This document shows positions 27,087-37,375 of a DNA stretch of 64,000 bases, piece after piece. The notes below the pieces were generated by a model. It did not search any database and was not told where the DNA came from. It was given only the letters and a program-made list of their open reading frames with translations. The DNA comes from Mucilaginibacter glaciei (lineage in GTDB: Bacteria > Bacteroidota > Bacteroidia > Sphingobacteriales > Sphingobacteriaceae): contig NZ_JACWMX010000003.1 in NCBI RefSeq assembly GCF_014773245.1, positions 186,001 through 250,000 of the forward strand, read 5' to 3'. The position numbers were made by a program, and so were the translations under genes. Position 1 is the stretch's first letter. Each line of letters opens with the position of its first letter.

Positions 27087-27383
27087 TTATTGTTTCTTCT
27101 CATGCACAATAACAAAAATATCTTCGTTATCTTTTTTCATGAGGTACTTTTCGCGGGCGAATTTTTCGAGTTTGGCCTTATCGGATGTCAGCTCATCCAG
27201 GTCTTTATTAACCTTTTCGGTTTCGGCTTTGTAAAATAGCTGCTCCTGTTTAAGCTTGTTAAGTTGCTGGTGGTACTCGTATTGGGAGAACAGGTCGTTG
27301 CGGTCAAAGAAAATCATCCAGATAACAAATGCTACTGTTGCCAGAAAGAATTTATTTTTGATAAGGTCAAAAAGGCGTCTCAT
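27087..27383 (-). CDS. FtsB/DivIC-like septum formation initiator protein
   Basis: 98 residues from the ATG at 27383 (MRRLFDLIKNKF); a longer frame to 27437 would run through the promoter box. One transmembrane helix (about 10-26: FFLATVAFVIWMIFF), then a coiled coil (about 30-75) with NKLKQEQLFYKAETEKVNKDL, and the conserved FAREKYLMKKDNEDIFVI C-terminus of the family. Bitopic divisome protein that would bridge FtsL and FtsQ. Family placement firm; B versus DivIC naming is not. Confidence 0.87.
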   Translation of the reverse strand: MRRLFDLIKNKFFLATVAFVIWMIFFDRNDLFSQYEYHQQLNKLKQEQLFYKAETEKVNKDLDELTSDKAKLEKFAREKYLMKKDNEDIFVIVHEKKQ

Positions 27384-27434
27384 TTGTGCAGGCTGTATTT
27401 TCACTTTAAAGCTATTTAATTTCTTTGAGGGATG

Positions 27435-27442
27435 CAAATTTA
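27435..27442 (-). promoter_or_regulatory. Candidate -7 element for the FtsB-like gene
   Basis: TAAATTTG on the minus strand, matching TAnnTTTG, 51 bases upstream of the chosen start. Confidence 0.4.
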
Positions 27443-27507
27443 ATTTAGTGCTTGATGATTAGCGCATAGAGATCGGAAAAATATCGTTATGTGCTGAAAA
27501 TAAGGCA

Positions 27508-27566
27508 CAAAAAAAGAGGTTGAAGGGTTAAAGCCAGCATTAACTAACCTCTAATCTCCAACCTCT
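27508..27566 (-). terminator. Terminator of the DEAD-box helicase gene
   Basis: Arms AGAGGTTG (27515-27522) and CAACCTCT (27559-27566); read on the minus strand the hairpin is followed by seven T (27514-27508). The loop carries the CTAATCTCC words of the dispersed repeat family seen at 45 and 48 kb. Confidence 0.6.
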
Positions 27567-27584
27567 GATCTTAGTTTTTAAAAC

Positions 27585-28946
27585 CTAATCCCTGCGCCTT
27601 TGGCCTGATGATTTGCTTGCGCCACTCATGCCGCTGGCACCGCCGCGGCTGTTGGTTGGGCTACCACCACCACGGTGGCTACTTGGCCTGCCGCCTGCAC
27701 CGGGGCGTTTGTTACCACCACCAGAACGACCGCCACCGCCGCCGCTTTTTCCTTTAGCAGGAGCGTTTTTGGCTTTACTCATCAGTTTCTCCGTCATCGA
27801 TTGCATGCTCAACGGGTAAGGATGATCTTCCTGTACGGGGATATCCTTTGCTATCAGCTTTTGCACATCTTTTAGGAAATCAATTTCTTCCTCGCCATCA
27901 CAAAAAGTAAGGGCAATACCGCTGGCACCTGCACGGCCGGTACGGCCAATACGGTGGACATAAGTTTCTGGTATGTTAGGGATCTCGTAGTTGATTACGT
28001 GGGTCAACTCATCAATGTCAATACCGCGGGCGGCAATATCTGTAGCTATTAAAACACGTGTAGTACGGTTTTTAAAGTTTGTCAGTGCGCGCTGGCGTGC
28101 GTTTTGTGACTTATTACCGTGGATAGCCTCGGCAGTGATGCCGGCCTTTACCAGATCTTTAACCACCTTATCGGCGCCGTGCTTGGTACGGGTAAATACC
28201 AGCGCGGTTTTAATGTTTTTATCTTTTAAAATATGGTTAAGCAATAAACGCTTATCGTTTTTTTCTACAAAGTATAACGACTGCTGTATGGTATCGGCAG
28301 TTGACGATACCGGGGCAACCTCCACCTTGGCGGGTTTCTGCAAAATAGAATCGGCCAGGCTCTGGATCTCGTTAGGCATGGTAGCGCTAAAAAACAGCGT
28401 TTGCCTGTTTTGCGGCACCTTGGCGATGATCTTTTTAACATCGTGCACAAAACCCATATCCAGCATCCGGTCTGCCTCGTCCAATATCAGCATTTTGATC
28501 TGATCTAAGTGCACATGGCGCTGGTTCATCAGGTCTAACAAACGGCCCGGTGTGGCTATCAGGATATCTACACCGCGGCGCAAAGCATCAACTTGTGGGT
28601 TTTGCGATACACCACCAAAAATCACCAGGTTTTTTAAGCCGGTGTTTTTACCGTAAGCGGTAAAGCTTTCGCTGATCTGGATGGCCAGTTCGCGGGTGGG
28701 GGTCAATATCAGGGCCTTGATAGATTTTTGCTCCTTGTGTTTTTGTTTATCTAAAAACAATAATTGCAAAATAGGAATAGCAAAAGCGGCTGTTTTACCG
28801 GTGCCGGTTTGTGCGCAGCCCAAAAGGTCGCGGTGTTGTAGTATAAAAGGTATTGCTTGTTCTTGTATAGGGGTAGGGGTTGTATAACCCTCTGTTTTTA
28901 AAGCCTTTAAAATAGGCTCAATTAAATTTAAATTTTCGAATGACAT
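27585..28946 (-). CDS. DEAD-box ATP-dependent RNA helicase
   Basis: 453 residues. Q motif (F3, [11 protein letters not shown]), motif I AQTGTGKT (45-52), Ia PTRELA, Ib TPGR, II DEAD ([11 protein letters not shown]), III SAT, then the second RecA domain with motif [11 protein letters not shown] and [12 protein letters not shown]. The C-terminal tail (from about residue 395) is a Gly/Arg/Ser-rich low-complexity RGG-like segment, as in RhlE-type helicases that act in ribosome assembly and RNA decay, often in the cold. RhlE-like is likely, but the exact orthologue is not certain. Promoter box about 95 bases upstream. Confidence 0.93.
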   Translation of the reverse strand: MSFENLNLIEPILKALKTEGYTTPTPIQEQAIPFILQHRDLLGCAQTGTGKTAAFAIPILQLLFLDKQKHKEQKSIKALILTPTRELAIQISESFTAYGKNTGLKNLVIFGGVSQNPQVDALRRGVDILIATPGRLLDLMNQRHVHLDQIKMLILDEADRMLDMGFVHDVKKIIAKVPQNRQTLFFSATMPNEIQSLADSILQKPAKVEVAPVSSTADTIQQSLYFVEKNDKRLLLNHILKDKNIKTALVFTRTKHGADKVVKDLVKAGITAEAIHGNKSQNARQRALTNFKNRTTRVLIATDIAARGIDIDELTHVINYEIPNIPETYVHRIGRTGRAGASGIALTFCDGEEEIDFLKDVQKLIAKDIPVQEDHPYPLSMQSMTEKLMSKAKNAPAKGKSGGGGGRSGGGNKRPGAGGRPSSHRGGGSPTNSRGGASGMSGASKSSGQRRRD

Positions 28947-29289
28947 GTATTGTTTGTAATGTATATGTGCTAACGCGAAGCATTAAGCGGATCTGAAGAG
29001 TGTGTAATGATCAAAACCGTAAATCAACGGGTAATTATCCGCAAAGATACGCTTTTATTATTAAGTAGGGTAGGGAGTGCTGAGTTGTGTGTTTTGAGTG
29101 ACGGGCGAGGGTGGTTTTCTATTTTCAATATTGAGAAGTAAATGTTTGGGATGAGTGTTGGCAGGAGGGGATTTGGTATTGCCTGGACGTTCCCGCAGAT
29201 AGAGGCGGGCCAGGCTTTTCGCTCATACTGCACGGGCCTTAGCCACAAGGCCGGTATCCGCTGCAATCCTTAACGCGAAGAGTTATTTA
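28947..29289. repeat. Gene-free 343-base spacer with a structured GC-rich element
   Basis: The right half (29161-29280) forms two hairpins: a nested one, GCCTGG (29181-29186) with CCAGGC (29210-29215) enclosing CCCGC (29192-29196) with GCGGG (29205-29209); and GGCCTT-AGCCAC-AAGGCC (29235-29252). The 10-base word TAACGCGAAG occurs at 28971-28980 and again at 29271-29280, exactly 300 bases apart, flanking the element like a target duplication, although chance is possible. An 80-codon frame here on the minus strand is only the repeat read through. Left half holds the helicase promoter. Confidence 0.6.
29042..29049 (-). promoter_or_regulatory. Candidate -7 element for the DEAD-box helicase gene
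   Basis: TATCTTTG on the minus strand, perfect TAnnTTTG, giving a leader of roughly 90-95 bases, long enough for leader-mediated (for example cold) control. Confidence 0.45.
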
Positions 29290-29817
29290 CTAACTATCCT
29301 CACACAGCTGTTCCAATTGTGGCTTCCATGATGTCAAGGCGTTTTGCAGCTGCTTTTTAACCTCAATTATGTTGTCATGATCTGTTTTTAACGGAGGATT
29401 GATGTCTGTCAGGTCGTCATAGGTGACGTATAATCCATGTAATTCTTCAAACCCAATGCTGTCATACACATACATCTTAGTTTCTGAGCGGAAATCAAAG
29501 CTGTCAATTGCCTTACTTTTTATCTCCGAAATGCCCTCTGTAAGTTCTTTTACACCAGAGATTATTTCATTCGTTACAAATAGCGCATATATTAAAGCCG
29601 CTTTTCGTTTACCTGGCATCACAATTTTTAGCTCTTGGAGGCTTAACTTTAGGTAATGTTCTACCACAGACGAAGATTCGTTTTTTCCCAATCCCGCCAA
29701 AATGCGTAATGAGGGAGAGTCTAAATTTTCAGATAACGCCACAACGCCAATTTCAGATAACCGATCTGTCGGAAAATTACCTGTGACGTATTTTGATAAA
29801 AGCTGTAAAAAGTTCAT
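29290..29817 (-). CDS. Hypothetical protein
   Basis: 175 residues, not recognised. Predicted mostly helical and cytoplasmic, no signal peptide or membrane segment; acidic and Leu/Ser-rich at the N-terminus (RLSEIGVVALSENLDSPSLRILAGLGK), suggesting a small globular domain. Its start overlaps the end of lspA by one base, so it is translated after lspA on one transcript, but the composition and lack of known homology suggest an accessory cargo rather than a lipoprotein-processing partner. It lies between the structured repeat and the lspA-hicAB group. Confidence 0.65.
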   Translation of the reverse strand: MNFLQLLSKYVTGNFPTDRLSEIGVVALSENLDSPSLRILAGLGKNESSSVVEHYLKLSLQELKIVMPGKRKAALIYALFVTNEIISGVKELTEGISEIKSKAIDSFDFRSETKMYVYDSIGFEELHGLYVTYDDLTDINPPLKTDHDNIIEVKKQLQNALTSWKPQLEQLCEDS

Positions 29818-30338
29818 TACTCCGAGGCTAAAATTTCCTGCTCTTTCACTTCCTTATTCTTCACAAATCCATCCAAAAATATCAATCCGATACCGATCAT
29901 GATAGATACGTCGGCTACATTAAAAATGCCCGTTTCAAAGACCCCGAAATCGATATGCATAAAATCTGTTACCGAGCCGTGGGCAATGCGGTCGTAAAGG
30001 TTACCCATACCGCCACCGATCACGAAGATGATTCCGATCAGGGTGAGCCTGGTGATGTCTTGTTTAATAATAATATAAACTAATCCGCCTAAAAGTGCCA
30101 GAACGGGTAATAACGTTAGCAGGATAAAGTGAAAAGGGTCAGGCAGATTATTACCTAAGCTTAAAAATGCGCCGGTATTTTCTACTTTAAACACGTTGAA
30201 GTGATGATTTAAAAAGTTATAATGATCATACACATCCAGCCGCGCTCGGATAATTGATTTTGATATCTGGTCGCATGCTATGGTAATAGCCAATATAGCC
30301 AATATCATAATGGTGCGAATAATTCCTTTCCTGTTCAT
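29817..30338 (-). CDS. lspA: Lipoprotein signal peptidase (signal peptidase II)
   Basis: 173 residues from the ATG at 30338 (MNRKGIIRT); a TTG 15 codons upstream is possible but would add a non-family N-terminus. Four transmembrane helices. Family boxes: ACDQISKSIIR, ENTGAFLSLG, GGMGNLYDRIAHGSVTDF with the first catalytic Asp, and FNVADVSIMIG with the second. Cleaves signal peptides of diacylated prolipoproteins in the inner membrane, serving the lipoproteins at 25, 38 and 44 kb. It lies 46 bases downstream of hicB. Confidence 0.95.
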   Translation of the reverse strand: MNRKGIIRTIMILAILAITIACDQISKSIIRARLDVYDHYNFLNHHFNVFKVENTGAFLSLGNNLPDPFHFILLTLLPVLALLGGLVYIIIKQDITRLTLIGIIFVIGGGMGNLYDRIAHGSVTDFMHIDFGVFETGIFNVADVSIMIGIGLIFLDGFVKNKEVKEQEILASE

Positions 30339-30384
30339 TGGGGCTAAAGTAACGAGAGAAAGGCGGAAAAGGAAATCGACCAAA

Positions 30385-30744
30385 TTATTGATCTACTACA
30401 ATGCCGTTCTTGTGACTAAGAGTGAACGAAAGCGCACGTTTGACAAATTCATTCAGTGTGATATTGTTCACCGCTGCGAAGATAGCAGCCTCTTTGTGCA
30501 AGGTTGATGATACCCTGACATTGAACGTCCCTTTATACGTTTTTTCGGGCGTTTTATCAATCATTGTGCAGGTTTCCAAATAGTCTTCTACAGCTTCTTC
30601 AAATGCATTTTTGAGATCTTTAACAGATGCGCCCTCAAAGCTTACCAGATCATTAATACCTAATATTTTTCCATGAAATACCTCATCATCAGCACTAAAA
30701 TGAACTGATGCATAGTAATTATTATATTGTAAGATGTCATTCAT
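30385..30744 (-). CDS. hicB: HicB-family antitoxin
   Basis: 119 residues. N-terminal HicB partial RNase-H-like fold (YASVHFSADDEVFHGKILGINDLVSFEGASVKDL), then a C-terminal ribbon-helix-helix-like DNA-binding segment (FNVRVSSTLHKEAAIFAAVNNITLNEFVKRAL). Neutralises HicA and represses the operon in known systems. Starts 8 bases inside the end of hicA. Confidence 0.88.
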   Translation of the reverse strand: MNDILQYNNYYASVHFSADDEVFHGKILGINDLVSFEGASVKDLKNAFEEAVEDYLETCTMIDKTPEKTYKGTFNVRVSSTLHKEAAIFAAVNNITLNEFVKRALSFTLSHKNGIVVDQ

Positions 30745-31000
30745 CGTTGACGTGACCTTTTTCTTTTAAATGAGCGATAACCTCACGGATCGCATAACTT
30801 TTAACAATGTTTGATGGATGAGGTTTGTGCAACGTAATGATGTTTTTACTTTCATCAACAAATCTTCTGCGTGAACCTCCTGTTTTCCCACCCGTTAACT
30901 CTTCGTAGCCGTAAAAAGCTACAACTCTACATAATTCGTCCCAAGTGAAATCCTTTGGAACCAATAATAAACGACTCACTAATTTTTCTTGTCGTGACAT
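30737..31000 (-). CDS. hicA: HicA-family toxin (mRNA interferase)
   Basis: 87 residues, double-stranded RNA-binding-like fold. Conserved GGSRRRF region followed by the catalytic-type His in LHKPHPSN and a terminal helix. Predicted ribosome-independent mRNA cleavage, blocked by HicB. First gene of the overlapping hicA-hicB pair on the minus strand. Possible operators lie 59-149 bases upstream. Confidence 0.88.
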   Translation of the reverse strand: MSRQEKLVSRLLLVPKDFTWDELCRVVAFYGYEELTGGKTGGSRRRFVDESKNIITLHKPHPSNIVKSYAIREVIAHLKEKGHVNDE

Positions 31001-31058
31001 GTATCAATTTTTTTAATACGTTTTTCATAAAATTATCTTCCTGATTTAACAAAAAAGT

Positions 31059-31149
31059 ATACCGCCTTGGTATCCTGTAAATATCGCATCGCGCTTTGAT
31101 ATAAAGGTAGCAAGAGTTTATTAAAATTGCAACTAAAATACGGTTGCAA
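31059..31149. promoter_or_regulatory. Two inverted repeats upstream of hicA, candidate HicB operators
   Basis: ATACC-GCCTT-GGTAT (31059-31073) and TTGCAAC-N9-GTTGCAA (31127-31133 and 31143-31149). A TATACTTTTTTG stretch on the minus strand overlaps the first. HicB antitoxins with RHH domains bind such palindromes; assignment is inferred. Confidence 0.35.
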
Positions 31150-31164
31150 AAAGGTGGACTCACA

Positions 31165-31190
31165 AAAAAGCCCCGATTTCCCGGGGCTTC
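31165..31190 (-). terminator. Terminator of enolase gene
   Basis: On the minus strand AAGCCCCG-GGAAAT-CGGGGCTT followed by six T; stem arms 31169-31175 (plus flanking A) and 31182-31189. Confidence 0.8.
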
Positions 31191-31211
31191 CAATTTTATA
31201 TGCTTTACAGC

Positions 31212-32516
<1,305 letters not shown>

Positions 32517-32738
32517 TTATTGTATGATTTTTTGAGTGATCTACTTTAGTGATTTGGTGGGCTAAGTTAAGCGCAAAAAGAGGAAATCGCAACGGAAATT
32601 TTGTATTTGTAGTGATTGTTAACCCGTTGCGTTAAAAATAAACGATAATAGTGACCTGTAAGTTAATTAATCGGTAGTCGTTAGCGCCTGCCAATGCTTT
32701 TGACTATTCTTAAGGTTAATAATTCTTTTGTCTCTTCT

Positions 32739-33851
32739 TTATTCCCATTTAAAGGTCTTGACCGCAACCGAATACACAATTATACCCCATATTAAAAGGA
32801 TCAATAACTGATGGGTAACATCGCCTATGCCCGCGCCTTCAAAGGCAACCTTACGCATGGCATTATTCAAATGGGTTAGCGGCAGTGCGTTACTTAAATG
32901 TTGCAACCATTTTGGGAAAGCCGTTACCGAAAAGAAAGTGCCCGAAAGCAGAAACTGCGGCAACGTTACGATGTTCGCTATCGGCGGTACGGAGCTTTCG
33001 TTTTTAGCCAGCCCTGATATTACAAAGCCAAAGCCCATAAATATAATGAGCCCGATTGTTGAAAGTGCCAGCATATTCAGCACCGTGACCACGCCGTGAA
33101 TGAGCGTAAACCCGAACATAAAGTGGCCCACCAAAATTATAAATGTAGCACCTAATAGTGAGAATACCAGCCTGGCCAATGCCTCGCCTAAAACAATGCT
33201 GTATTTTTTAACCGGGGTGGCAAAAAAGCGTTTAATAACAAGGGTTAACCGCAAACTGATGAACACGAATGCTGTACCGAAAACCCCGCTGCTTAATAAG
33301 GAGAAACCTAACTGGCCGGGCAAGATAAAATCAATGTATTTATACTCGCGGCCGCTGATGGTGGTTTCCTGTAGATCGACCACTTTAGGGATCTGTAATG
33401 CGGAGAACGACTGGATCTTTTTCAGCAACTCCGACTGCATGTGATAAAAAACGTTGTTCAGTAACGATTTTAAAATACCACCCTTGCCCGCTGATGCTTT
33501 ACTGTATTGCACATTTAAGCCTAAAGCTTTGCCAGGCGTGTAAGGTTTAATATCAACAATGGCATCGATACTGCCCTTAGCCAGGTTTTTATTCATCTCA
33601 TCTGCCGGCTGGTCTTTTATAAGATGGATAACATTGCTGTTTTTTAGTGCTATGTAAACTGGGTTTAAGGTATCGCAGCCTTTTACAACGCCAACATCAA
33701 CAGATACCCCACTGCCGCCAATATTGGCAAACACTACAATAAATATAAGCGGAAAGGCCAGACTAAATACTACCGCCGATGGGCTGCGGATAATGGAGCG
33801 GAAACTTGCTTTGGCAATGGCCAGTGTAGCGCGTAGGTTACTGTATTTCAT
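32739..33851 (-). CDS. ABC-2 type transporter permease
   Basis: 370 residues: N-terminal membrane helix (about 28-46, VVFSLAFPLIFIVVFANIG), a large periplasmic domain (about 50-180), then five helices (about 180-365), the ABC-2 family arrangement (DrrB/YhgE/NodJ-like). The LPGQLGFSLLSSGVFGTAF segment and the final PLTHLNNAMRKVAFEG are typical of the export-permease family. Follows the ATPase gene by 69 bases. Substrate (drug, lipid or polysaccharide) unknown. Confidence 0.88.
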   Translation of the reverse strand: MKYSNLRATLAIAKASFRSIIRSPSAVVFSLAFPLIFIVVFANIGGSGVSVDVGVVKGCDTLNPVYIALKNSNVIHLIKDQPADEMNKNLAKGSIDAIVDIKPYTPGKALGLNVQYSKASAGKGGILKSLLNNVFYHMQSELLKKIQSFSALQIPKVVDLQETTISGREYKYIDFILPGQLGFSLLSSGVFGTAFVFISLRLTLVIKRFFATPVKKYSIVLGEALARLVFSLLGATFIILVGHFMFGFTLIHGVVTVLNMLALSTIGLIIFMGFGFVISGLAKNESSVPPIANIVTLPQFLLSGTFFSVTAFPKWLQHLSNALPLTHLNNAMRKVAFEGAGIGDVTHQLLILLIWGIIVYSVAVKTFKWE

Positions 33852-33920
33852 ATAAAAACGTTGTCATTAAGTCATTGATCATTGAGTCATTTTGTTGGTA
33901 CACCGTATCTGCCATTGTGG

Positions 33921-34685
33921 CTAATTCTCCCGCCATTCTTTACCTGTCAGGTTAATAAACACATCTTCGAGGTTGGCGCCTTTGGTTTCTTTTTTTCGCT
34001 CGAATCCGCTGGCTACCAGTTGGTCAATAAAATGATCGGGCGTATCTATACCGATGATGTGGCCGCCATTTACAAAGGCTACGCGGTCGCAAAGTACCTC
34101 GGCTTCGTCCATGTAGTGGGTAGTAATAACAACTGTGGTGCCCGCCGCGCGTATCTCTAAGATCAAGTCCCAAAGGTTACGGCGTGCCTGCGGGTCGAGG
34201 CCGGTGGTGGGCTCATCTAAAAAAATGATGCGTGGGTTGTTTATTAACGTTGTGGCGATAGAGAAGCGTTGCTTTTGCCCGCCAGACAAGTCTTTATATT
34301 TAGCCTTTGCTTTATCGGTAAGCGCAACCTTCTCCAGCATTTCCAGCGGACTTTTATTTACGCCATACAATCCGCAAAAAAGCACGATCAACTCTGAAAG
34401 GTTAAGGTTAGGGTAATAACCGGCAGCTTGTAATTGTACACCAATGCGTTGCTTTATGCTGGCGGCATCGGTCTCAATGTTGAACCCGTCCACCGTTATC
34501 TCACCCGATGTTTTATCGCGCAGGGTTTCTATGATCTCCAACGTGGTGGTTTTGCCGGCCCCATTTGGGCCAAGCAAGCCGAAGATCTCGCCCTCGTAAA
34601 CCTCAAAGCTTATGCCCTTTACAGCCTGGAAATCGTCATAGTTTTTTACCAGGTTATTTACGGTGATTATAGGTTGTTTTGCCAT
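33921..34685 (-). CDS. ABC transporter ATP-binding protein
   Basis: 254 residues. Walker A GPNGAGKTTT, Q-loop, signature LSGGQKQRF, Walker B IIFLDEPTTGLD, and switch His (TTHYMDEAE). DrrA/CcmA-like ATPase of the ABC-2 exporter group. The C-terminus (KKETKGANLEDVFINLTGKE) is the standard export-ATPase tail. Forms a two-gene transporter with the permease downstream. Confidence 0.93.
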   Translation of the reverse strand: MAKQPIITVNNLVKNYDDFQAVKGISFEVYEGEIFGLLGPNGAGKTTTLEIIETLRDKTSGEITVDGFNIETDAASIKQRIGVQLQAAGYYPNLNLSELIVLFCGLYGVNKSPLEMLEKVALTDKAKAKYKDLSGGQKQRFSIATTLINNPRIIFLDEPTTGLDPQARRNLWDLILEIRAAGTTVVITTHYMDEAEVLCDRVAFVNGGHIIGIDTPDHFIDQLVASGFERKKETKGANLEDVFINLTGKEWREN

Positions 34686-34771
34686 AGGGTAAATATAATA
34701 AAAACACCTCTATTCCGATAGAAGGCAATCTTCAAAAAATAGTTAACCAGCACTCAAAAATGGTTTGGTTT

Positions 34772-37246
34772 CTATTCTACTTTATACCGATAGTTAAGGC
34801 TGCCCAGGTTGCCTTCCTGGTCAATGCCCGTTACCTCTATCCTATAATTGCCTTTGGCAGGTGGCATAAAGGAGATGGATGCTTCGCCATTACTATTGGT
34901 ATCAATATTAGGGTTCCAGTATATGGTTTTAGCCGAATTTAAATTCCCGGAAAAATTTGGATTGAATACGCTTTGCTTAGCATACCCCGGAAAACTATAA
35001 GTCATTTTATTACCCGGCTCCATACCTGTATAAAAGATCCGTTCTTTCATCGCGCCATTTTCGTCAGCGATATTGAGTGTCACTTTTTTGAGCGCGTAAG
35101 CTGTTTTTGCAGTACCGGCCCATTGCTTTGTAGTAATCAATATAATGTCGTCCAAATTCATTGCTTTGGGATTGATAGGTATACCATAAAGGGTTTTATA
35201 ATGTAGGCCTTCTAATATTTTTACATTTTCAATATCATCTGCATCTAAATAGTCATCTATTCTTTGCGGATCAATTTCAACATTATTAAATACCACATGC
35301 AAAGCTGGATTTGGATACCTTAATGAATAAAAAACACCGTTATTATACAAAACGAACGGCAATTTAATTCGCAGGCCAACCGAAAGCTTGCCCCAGTCTT
35401 TCAAATCTTTGCCCTTAACGGTATAAGAATTATCGGTTCCGTACCTATTCAGCAATGTTGGCTTCTCCACTTTTTTGGCAGTTATTTTCACTTCCTTTAA
35501 TATCCGTGTTTTTTTGGGTAACTGCGGCTGTTTTTTATCGTCAGGCGTTTGTACTTTTTGATTGTCGGCTAACCAAGTGCTGTCAGATATCGCATCGATA
35601 GCAGGCAAAGCATCCACGTTAGGATAAACAGGTGCGGCAACATAAACATTGCAAAATCTCACCCCTTTTTTTTGTGCACTAATTAAAAGCTTTGTGCTAT
35701 CCGGCAAATCAAGATCATCAAATTTAAAATAGCCCCGCTCATTGGTCAGGGTGTCTTTTTTAAAGCCCTCTGCCAGGGCAAACACAGATACCTTTGCCCC
35801 TTTTACAGGCTTATCGTCAATACCTTTAATTAAGCCTTCAAGGGTTAAATTCTTTTCGGGTTGCTGTAAGCTATTATCACTATAAACCTGATTTACGCCA
35901 GCCAACTTATACTTAAAATCCGGCCGGGTAAGCATTAGCAGATCAAGGTCGGGTAGTAAATCGACAGCACCGTTAGTGAAATATTTTTCTGGCGTTTTGA
36001 TCTCACCATAATAGGCCGACGTTAAATTAACATCGGCGTACAAATCCTGCCAGGAGTATTGTTTAGTGTTAGGCACATCATCTACCTTCACAACTGATAC
36101 CGCAAAGTTACTGTTGGTTAATTGCCCCGCAGGGTTTTTAACCTGCAACGTAAAGTTATTTATGGTTTTTGATGTATTGAGCCCTTCGTTTTTCAAGTCC
36201 AAAAGCAGTTTATCATTCGTTTTATTAAAAATATTCCTTATAGCTAAAACGTCGCCGGCTGCCGACTGTAAAACAAATTGTATGACACCCGGTGGCAGGA
36301 TGTTTTTGGGAATATTGATGCCCAAAGCCAAACCCGTAAATTTGCCCTGGCTGCTGTAATAAGTTCCTCCCTTTGCCCGTGCTACAAGTCTTACGTTAAA
36401 ACCGGTCGGGGTTTGGGCCGCCGGCAGTTTGCCTGAAATTTTAACGTAGATGCTATCTCTCAAAAAGCTGTTTACCGTTAATATAAAACCGGCGGCCGAT
36501 GCATTGGGCAAATTTTTTGAAAGCGTTTTTCCATTTAAATCAATAGCTATCCAGTAGGTTTTCCCGGCAACAGGCGTAATAGGGAATGCGCCTAAGCCAT
36601 CTTTACCGATAATGAAGGTGGCTACTTCGTTTTTATCGCTGTCGAATACAGTTCCCGAGGCAGCTTCTGCTGTATTACCCGGCGCAATCAGCTCGATAGC
36701 CACTTTAGACCTTATGCCATTTACCAAATTACCACCCTCAGGATAAAGCGATAGGCCGAGCCTACCGTTGCTCATATTTGGAGCTGCAACCACTCCAAAA
36801 GGGATCACCTTATTGAAAAAAAAATCGGGGCCGTAATTGAGCATATATTTTGTGTATGCCCTAATTCGGTACTCCGCCGGAACGTAGTCATTTAATACCG
36901 GGAAGTCGCCGTTGGATAACCCGCGAGACGCATATAACGTTAACCTCTTAATCACCGAATCTTGTGCGTCGATCAGCTCCACGTAAAGTATATTGCTTAG
37001 GTCAGAAGTTTGATGATCATCGCCCGCGGTAATGATGCCTTTAAACCAAACGGTATCGCCAATATTATAGCTGTTTTTATCAAACTGTAGGTATACGCTC
37101 TCTTTTGGTAATGCCGGTAGTACAGCCAGTATCGAGTCGGTGTTTTTATGCGCAGCAGGATTGGGCTGCTGCGCATTACCAAGTGCCGGCAAAGCAAAAA
37201 GGAGCGAGGCAAATAGCACCAGCTTTTTTAAGTTTTTCTGTAGCAT
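34772..37246 (-). CDS. Secreted macroglobulin-like protein with carboxypeptidase-regulatory and TonB-plug-like domains
   Basis: 824 residues. Signal peptide (MLQKNLKKLVLFASLLFALP, then ALGNAQ). N-terminal region (about 45-150) resembles the MG2 domain of alpha-2-macroglobulins (PKESVYLQFDKNSYNIGDTVWFKG, cut here to PKESVYLQFDKNSYNIG); then other beta-rich Ig-like modules; a carboxypeptidase-regulatory-like domain about 464-530 (LEGLIKGIDDKPVKGAKVSV); a plug-like domain about 600-692 (KGKDLKDWGKLSVGLRIKLP, and VVFNNVEI, DIENVKILEGLHYKTLYG); and a C-terminal Ig-like module (GEASISFMPPAKGNYRIEV). No barrel follows the plug and no thioester motif was seen. So it is probably a periplasmic or outer-membrane-attached accessory protein of unknown role; proteins of this kind are common in this phylum. 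Confidence 0.75.
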   Translation of the reverse strand: MLQKNLKKLVLFASLLFALPALGNAQQPNPAAHKNTDSILAVLPALPKESVYLQFDKNSYNIGDTVWFKGIITAGDDHQTSDLSNILYVELIDAQDSVIKRLTLYASRGLSNGDFPVLNDYVPAEYRIRAYTKYMLNYGPDFFFNKVIPFGVVAAPNMSNGRLGLSLYPEGGNLVNGIRSKVAIELIAPGNTAEAASGTVFDSDKNEVATFIIGKDGLGAFPITPVAGKTYWIAIDLNGKTLSKNLPNASAAGFILTVNSFLRDSIYVKISGKLPAAQTPTGFNVRLVARAKGGTYYSSQGKFTGLALGINIPKNILPPGVIQFVLQSAAGDVLAIRNIFNKTNDKLLLDLKNEGLNTSKTINNFTLQVKNPAGQLTNSNFAVSVVKVDDVPNTKQYSWQDLYADVNLTSAYYGEIKTPEKYFTNGAVDLLPDLDLLMLTRPDFKYKLAGVNQVYSDNSLQQPEKNLTLEGLIKGIDDKPVKGAKVSVFALAEGFKKDTLTNERGYFKFDDLDLPDSTKLLISAQKKGVRFCNVYVAAPVYPNVDALPAIDAISDSTWLADNQKVQTPDDKKQPQLPKKTRILKEVKITAKKVEKPTLLNRYGTDNSYTVKGKDLKDWGKLSVGLRIKLPFVLYNNGVFYSLRYPNPALHVVFNNVEIDPQRIDDYLDADDIENVKILEGLHYKTLYGIPINPKAMNLDDIILITTKQWAGTAKTAYALKKVTLNIADENGAMKERIFYTGMEPGNKMTYSFPGYAKQSVFNPNFSGNLNSAKTIYWNPNIDTNSNGEASISFMPPAKGNYRIEVTGIDQEGNLGSLNYRYKVE

Positions 37247-37375
37247 TAGGCGATTGTGATGGATAGCCTAACTTAAGCAAAAACATTAATAAAAAGCAAT
37301 ATCGGCAATCAGTATTAATTAAGGAACATAACTTAATGGCCGTAAGTGCGGCTTAAAGCGGTGACTTAGCGCTTA

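Noticed and set aside
29024..29266. 80-codon minus-strand frame in the spacer after the helicase gene
   Set aside because: Coincides with the GC-rich hairpin element; the Trp/Cys/Pro-rich translation has no family likeness and hairpin arms explain it.
30927..31193. 88-codon frame overlapping hicA
   Set aside because: Shadow of hicA and its upstream region; hicA itself has clear family motifs in its own frame.
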